Positions 14,019 through 17,607 of a stretch of DNA of 17,607 nucleotides are shown here, piece by piece. The position numbers were made by a program, and so were the translations under genes. The notes beneath the pieces are model-generated. The model searched no databases and was not told the DNA's origin. It saw only the letters and a list, made by a program, of their open reading frames with translations. Numbering within the stretch: the first letter of the stretch is position 1; each line of letters starts with the position of its first letter. The DNA comes from an uncultured Bacilli bacterium (lineage in GTDB: Bacteria; Bacillota_I; Bacilli_A; RF39; UBA660). The DNA lies in assembly GCA_934102055.1 (NCBI GenBank), contig CAKOSE010000022.1:1-17607 (forward strand). Reading direction: 5' to 3'.

Positions 14019-14916
14019 AACTTGTCTCCTTGTTTATTATATCAATAAAACTCTCTAGTCTTGTTATAAGTCCAACAGGACCAGTTTCTTCATCTATTAT
14101 TAAGTTTATTATAGGTTTACTAGTTATACTTCTTTGAATAAGCTCATTACATATAGAATCAGGTCCACAAGGAAAACAAGAAATAAGAATTATTCCATCA
14201 ACATTATCCTTATACTTTTCTGTTCCAGACATTAACTCTTTATTTAACGTAAAATAATTATCACTAGATATCATATTAGAGTATTTATCTACTTCCTTTT
14301 CATCAAATATATTAGCATCTATTATCTCTATATTATTTTTCTTTAAAATATCTATAATTGGTTTTCCTATAAACTCGTCATAAACATTATAAGAATGACC
14401 CACTAAAAGCACTTTTTTCTTATTATCGTTTAATAAAGCAAGTTGTTTTGTCATTTGCTTATTCTTTACTCTTCTTACTTTTTCTTTTGCCTTCTTATAA
14501 GCATTTGACACTTTATTAAAACTAAAACCTAAATATAATCCTAGTTCTATAAAAGCACTTTTTTCATGTTTACAATTCGTCTCATCAATATTTATATCTA
14601 ATATATTTTTTGTAAATAGGTTACTTACTAGGTCATATAAAAGATAAAAATTAGTACATACTTTCTCATCCTTTTTAATACTCGCTATTCTTGGCACTAA
14701 AATATAATCACATCTATCCTCTAAATTCTTTATATGTCCTAAAAACAATTTAAGACTTATACAAGCCTCAGAAGGTGCCAGTTTTATTCCATCTTCTAAA
14801 GTTTTCTTATTAGAAGGATCAGATATTATATAATCTATATCAAGTTCATTAAAAAAAGTCTTTATAAGAGTACTATAACGATAATAAAAAAGTGATCTAG
14901 GGATACCTATAGTCAT
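14011..14916 (-). CDS. DUF2229-type activase-associated protein (HgdB-related)
   Basis: A 301-residue protein and the first gene of the operon. MTIGIPRSLFYYRYSTLIKT at the start, LAPSEACISLKLFLGH (C52) and the C-terminal ISCFPCGPDSICNE (C247, C250, C256) are the pattern of the N-terminal DUF2229 portion of fused CoA-enzyme activases. The end IDEETGPVGLITRLESFIDI closely parallels the end of the next protein (SFDTQTSSTGLKTRIEAFID), so the two are distant paralogues and may form a heterodimer holding one or more clusters. The start has TAGGAGATG six bases upstream. The function is not established for the family; an ATP-driven redox enzyme serviced by the activase at 12019-12960 is the best inference. 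Confidence 0.82.
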   Translation of the reverse strand: MTIGIPRSLFYYRYSTLIKTFFNELDIDYIISDPSNKKTLEDGIKLAPSEACISLKLFLGHIKNLEDRCDYILVPRIASIKKDEKVCTNFYLLYDLVSNLFTKNILDINIDETNCKHEKSAFIELGLYLGFSFNKVSNAYKKAKEKVRRVKNKQMTKQLALLNDNKKKVLLVGHSYNVYDEFIGKPIIDILKKNNIEIIDANIFDEKEVDKYSNMISSDNYFTLNKELMSGTEKYKDNVDGIILISCFPCGPDSICNELIQRSITSKPIINLIIDEETGPVGLITRLESFIDIINKETSYE

Positions 14917-14967
14917 AAAATCATCTCCTAAATAACTTTATTCTTTTATATAGTTTTTAACATAAAA

Positions 14968-14990
14968 AAAGTTCTACAAAATAGAACTTT
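14968..14990 (-). terminator. Rho-independent terminator of uppP
   Basis: On the minus strand AAAGTTCTA and TAGAACTTT form a nine-base perfect stem around TTTTG, followed by TTTT. It directly follows the uppP stop codon and separates it from the activase operon. Confidence 0.85.
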
Positions 14991-15799
14991 TATAAAAATA
15001 TTATGACAAGACTTCCTACAATCAGACAATATATAACAAAATATATAAGCTTTCCTTCCTTAACAACATTTCTAAACCACTTAGTAGCAAAATATGTAAC
15101 AATACCTGCTATTACAGTAGCAATTAAATAATATATAATAGTAATAAAAGATAAATTACTAGTAAATAAATCTTTAAAACCTAAAATAGTAGTAGCAACA
15201 CTAATCGGTATATAAAGTAAAAATGAAAAATCAAAAGCAGTTTCTCTTTTCAAATTTCTTAGCATTCCTCCAACTATAGTAGAACCACTTCTTGAAATAC
15301 CAGGAACAAGTGCAATCACTTGAAAAAGTCCAATAATAATAGCATCCTTAAGTGTTATTTTCTTATTATCCTTTTCTCCTTTTATATTCCTTATCAAAAA
15401 TAAGAAAATCGCAGTAATTAAAAGAGTGATTCCAACAAATTTAATATTTTTCTCTAAAAAATCAAATAGTCCTAACTTTGTAACTACAAGACCCATCACC
15501 CCAGCAGGAATAGTAGCAATAATAAGAAGAATAGTATATCTAAAATTCTCTTTAGAAGAAGCATTTCCTTTTTTTAAATAACTAATAAAATCAAGAAATA
15601 AACTTTTTATCCTATCTCTATAAAGAAATATAATCGCAATTAAACTACCAAAATTAGTTAATATAGCAAGCAAACCAATATCTATATTTGTATTTAATAT
15701 GCTATTTAAAATCATAACATGTCCTGATGAAGATACTGGAATAGGCTCTGTAAAACCTTGTATTATTCCTAAAATTATATATTCTAACAATTCTAACAT
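14990..15799 (-). CDS. uppP: Undecaprenyl-diphosphatase (BacA/UppP)
   Basis: Integral membrane phosphatase that converts undecaprenyl diphosphate to the monophosphate, recycling the lipid carrier for wall synthesis; overexpression gives bacitracin resistance. The 269-residue protein has the two family motifs: QGFTEPIPVSSSGH (14-27, catalytic E18 region) and PGISRSGST (166-174, with R170). About eight hydrophobic helices follow the family pattern, and the length is normal. I chose ATG 15799 with GGGTGAT upstream; a TTG at 15811 would add four residues and include the ribosome binding site. P19 replaces the usual phenylalanine or leucine after the glutamate, a mild variation. It is divergent from the DUF3603 gene. 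Confidence 0.95.
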   Translation of the reverse strand: MLELLEYIILGIIQGFTEPIPVSSSGHVMILNSILNTNIDIGLLAILTNFGSLIAIIFLYRDRIKSLFLDFISYLKKGNASSKENFRYTILLIIATIPAGVMGLVVTKLGLFDFLEKNIKFVGITLLITAIFLFLIRNIKGEKDNKKITLKDAIIIGLFQVIALVPGISRSGSTIVGGMLRNLKRETAFDFSFLLYIPISVATTILGFKDLFTSNLSFITIIYYLIATVIAGIVTYFATKWFRNVVKEGKLIYFVIYCLIVGSLVIIFL

Positions 15800-15816
15800 T
15801 TTATCACCCAATTAAT

Positions 15817-15877
15817 TATATACTATTTTTGTCAAAATTTAAACAGATTAAAAAAAGAAATATTGTATATACTATTT
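15817..15877. promoter_or_regulatory. Divergent promoter region of uppP and DUF3603 gene with 12-base direct repeat
   Basis: TATATACTATTT occurs at 15817-15828 and 15866-15877. On the minus strand a TATAAT overlaps the first copy, with TTTAAA 17 bases upstream, which could serve uppP. On the plus strand TATACT (15868-15873) in the second copy could be the -10 of the DUF3603 gene, but its -35 is poor. Confidence 0.35.
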
Positions 15878-15891
15878 CTGAGGGATGAGAT

Positions 15892-16521
15892 ATGACTTAT
15901 ATTTATGATATATTACTTAATTTTAATAATGATTTAATAGAATACTTTGAATGGGAAGATACTGATAAAGTAAAATATGTAAAAAAAACAACTCTTTTTA
16001 AAGTGCCACATAAAACACTAATTGATATAATAGAAAACGATATTTTATTTGACATATCATTTACAGAAAAAATACCAAAATATGAAATGAATGGTTTAAA
16101 AGATACATTAAGTGTCTGTCTCTTAACAGATGGCTTAATGGCCTTAGGAGTCCTAATAAAAAAGCAAAAAATCATAGGACTTTCAAGAATGCTACTTGAC
16201 GAAGAAAGAGAAGCACTTGATATATCAGAAGGATTAAATAATGAAAATATATCTTATAAAACTATTAATAAAAGAAAAAAAAGAGATTATAGTTTAACAA
16301 GAAAAGAACAAGAACTAGTACATAGTTTAAAAGATAAAATAAACGATTTATATACAAAAAACAATCACAAAAAGTTAATATATCTATACTATGAATATAC
16401 AAACAAAGAGAGCACTAATATAGATTATATATATAAATACTTAATAGATAGTTTAAAAAACTTTAACAAGAAACATATCAAACTTTACGATGTTTTAAAT
16501 CTTTCAAAAGAAAAGATGTAA
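15892..16521 (+). CDS. DUF3603-like protein of unknown function
   Basis: A 209-residue protein. The N-terminal half follows the pattern I associate with DUF3603 proteins of Bacilli: an opening YIYDILLNF, a FEWEDTDKVKYVKKTTLFKV segment, IIENDI, and CLLTDGLMALGVLIKKQKII leading into LSRMLLDEEREAL. The C-terminal half (about 115-209) is helical and strongly basic (INKRKKRDYSLTRKEQELVH, then NNHKKLIYLYYEY). That could bind nucleic acid or another protein. There is no signal or membrane segment. The start has GAGGGATGAG about seven bases upstream. The DUF assignment is from memory of the pattern, with moderate certainty. The family function is not known to me. Confidence 0.7.
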   Translation: MTYIYDILLNFNNDLIEYFEWEDTDKVKYVKKTTLFKVPHKTLIDIIENDILFDISFTEKIPKYEMNGLKDTLSVCLLTDGLMALGVLIKKQKIIGLSRMLLDEEREALDISEGLNNENISYKTINKRKKRDYSLTRKEQELVHSLKDKINDLYTKNNHKKLIYLYYEYTNKESTNIDYIYKYLIDSLKNFNKKHIKLYDVLNLSKEKM

Positions 16522-16547
16522 AATCACTTGATACTTTTTAAAAGCGG

Positions 16548-16576
16548 TTGCCTTTCATAATTTTATAATGTATAAT
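16548..16576 (+). promoter_or_regulatory. Sigma-A-type promoter of the surface protein gene
   Basis: TTGCCT (16548-16553) and a perfect TATAAT (16571-16576) are 17 bases apart, 24 bases before the ATG. TAGGAGTGAT lies in between as the ribosome binding site. Confidence 0.7.
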
Positions 16577-16600
16577 TAAATTATGAATAGGAGTGATATA

Positions 16601-17607
16601 ATGTTAAAAAATGTAAAAGTATGTTTGATAACAATAGCTTTTATGTTAGTTAGTATGCTTGGATTAAGTAGTGTAAATGCTGCTGATGTTGATGGTATTG
16701 TTTGTAAACTAGCTAATAATCCAGGATTTGCAAGTGATGATCTTCAAAGAAAGTATTTTGTACTTAATAGTATAAGTTCGCCCCAAATTGATGGTTTTTT
16801 CTCAGCACTTTCATCAAATGGGCATGCTATATACTGTACTGAAAGAGGTTTTCATACAGTAACTGGTTCAGGACCTAATTATGTTAGTTCTGAAAGGGAT
16901 GCTTCAAGCGATCTTGTTGCAAAAGCATTAGTGTATGGTGCAAAGTATCAAATAAGTTCCCCATCTTGTGCTTGGGAATACTTAGGAACTCAAATGGTTG
17001 TATGGATGGCACAAAAACAAGTAAGTGATGGTGGTTTTGATTTAATGAATGAAAATTCAGTAAATCTAGCAACATTAAAAGGTATTCTAACAGGAACAGG
17101 AAGCGATGCTGTTGCAGAATATGCGTATGGAATTATAAAAAATATGAGAAATCATAACGTAATACCAAGTTTTGCTTATGCTACAAAAGATGCTGCAATA
17201 AAAGCAGATAGTAAACTGTTATTAAAATATGACACCAATAATTATTATTATAAAACAACTGTAACAGATTCAAAGGCAGTACTGGATAGTTATACTTTAG
17301 GAACTAATCCAACCGGAGTTACAGCAACAAAATCTGCTAATACTTTAACTATTATTTCAAAAAATGAAAATGAAACAACACCAATTGGTATGCATAAAAA
17401 GTTTTATGATAAAGTTTTAGTTGCCACTAGGACAAGTGGCGATGTTCAATCAACTTCGTATGTTGAAAAATACACAGAAAAAACTGTTGATGCCTTTGTT
17501 CCTTATGAATATGAAAAAATTAATAAAGGTATAGTAGAAATAATAAAAACAGATAAATATACAAAAAATAAAATGGAAAATGTATCATTTGGAATCTATA
17601 GTGATGA
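16601..17607 (+). CDS. Secreted surface protein with probable thioester domain and Cna-B-like repeat (partial)
   Basis: The gene is open to the right edge, giving the first 335 residues. A signal peptide (residues 1-27) has a basic start, a hydrophobic core (LITIAFMLVSMLGLSS) and a probable cleavage after VNA. Residues about 30-185 look like a thioester domain: C79 in HAIYCTERGF and Q131 in LGTQMVVW are placed like the Cys and the Gln of the TQ-x-x motif that form the internal thioester in Gram-positive adhesins. The stretch starting KGIVEIIKTDKYTKNKMENV (309 onward), then FGIYSD, is the first part of a Cna-B/SpaA-type isopeptide domain. Such proteins attach covalently to host or environmental amines and end in a sortase signal, which would lie outside the window. 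The promoter at 16548-16576 is strong. Confidence 0.85.
   Translation, partial: MLKNVKVCLITIAFMLVSMLGLSSVNAADVDGIVCKLANNPGFASDDLQRKYFVLNSISSPQIDGFFSALSSNGHAIYCTERGFHTVTGSGPNYVSSERDASSDLVAKALVYGAKYQISSPSCAWEYLGTQMVVWMAQKQVSDGGFDLMNENSVNLATLKGILTGTGSDAVAEYAYGIIKNMRNHNVIPSFAYATKDAAIKADSKLLLKYDTNNYYYKTTVTDSKAVLDSYTLGTNPTGVTATKSANTLTIISKNENETTPIGMHKKFYDKVLVATRTSGDVQSTSYVEKYTEKTVDAFVPYEYEKINKGIVEIIKTDKYTKNKMENVSFGIYSD

Noticed and set aside
12019..14916. Classical 2-hydroxyglutaryl-CoA dehydratase operon (hgdCAB)
   Set aside because: The two partner proteins are shorter than HgdA and HgdB and match the DUF2229-type accessory proteins better. No CoA-transferase or decarboxylase genes are nearby.
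1..17607. CRISPR array, insertion sequence or prophage
   Set aside because: I saw no regularly spaced repeats, transposase or integrase motifs, or phage structural genes anywhere in the window.

Overview
The window is a strongly AT-rich stretch of a spore-forming Bacillota chromosome. This rests on the low-GC, A-rich codons, strong AGGAGG-type ribosome binding sites, a GerA spore germination subunit, a DUF3603-type protein and PcrA with a Tudor-like tail. UGA, UAG and UAA all act as ordinary stops, so the genetic code is the standard bacterial one. A gut-type uncultured Bacilli or Clostridia lineage is likely, but the species cannot be read from the sequence.

Layout, left to right. (1) 1-935, minus strand: N-terminal part of a GerA-family germinant receptor subunit, cut by the window edge. 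(2) 1348-3500: two tandem, related LysR-type regulators separated by about 340 bases holding two tiny coupled reading frames; a strong terminator follows. (3) 3720-6466: a compact plus-strand operon of three small proteins (one Lys/Glu/Pro-rich, one with a histidine-rich stretch, one of 57 residues), a 192-residue protein of unknown function and an ArsB/NhaD-like (ion transporter superfamily) permease. I recognise no described system with this composition; it is the best candidate for something new. (4) 6742-7734: a four-helix membrane protein and a decayed gene with one frameshift and one nonsense codon, each with clear expression signals. (5) 7829-10808: pcrA helicase followed after one base by a sugar nucleotidyltransferase, ending in a terminator. 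(6) 10833-12009: a degraded regulator-like gene behind a palindrome, tRNA-Arg(ACG) on the minus strand, and a peptidoglycan-binding plus M15 peptidase gene whose only well-placed start is ATA. (7) 12019-14916, minus strand: a three-gene operon of 2-hydroxyacyl-CoA dehydratase activase-like and dehydratase-like proteins, the separated parts of what is often one giant protein. (8) 14990-15799, minus: undecaprenyl-diphosphatase, divergent from a DUF3603 gene (15892-16521). (9) 16601-right edge: a secreted surface protein with an apparent thioester domain and the start of a Cna-B-like repeat, cut by the window edge.

Housekeeping and envelope functions (pcrA, tRNA, uppP, M15 peptidase) alternate with accessory material (2263-2600, 3720-7734, 10833-11151) that carries most of the decay and novelty. 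All assignments come from reading the sequence and recalling families; no database search was run.
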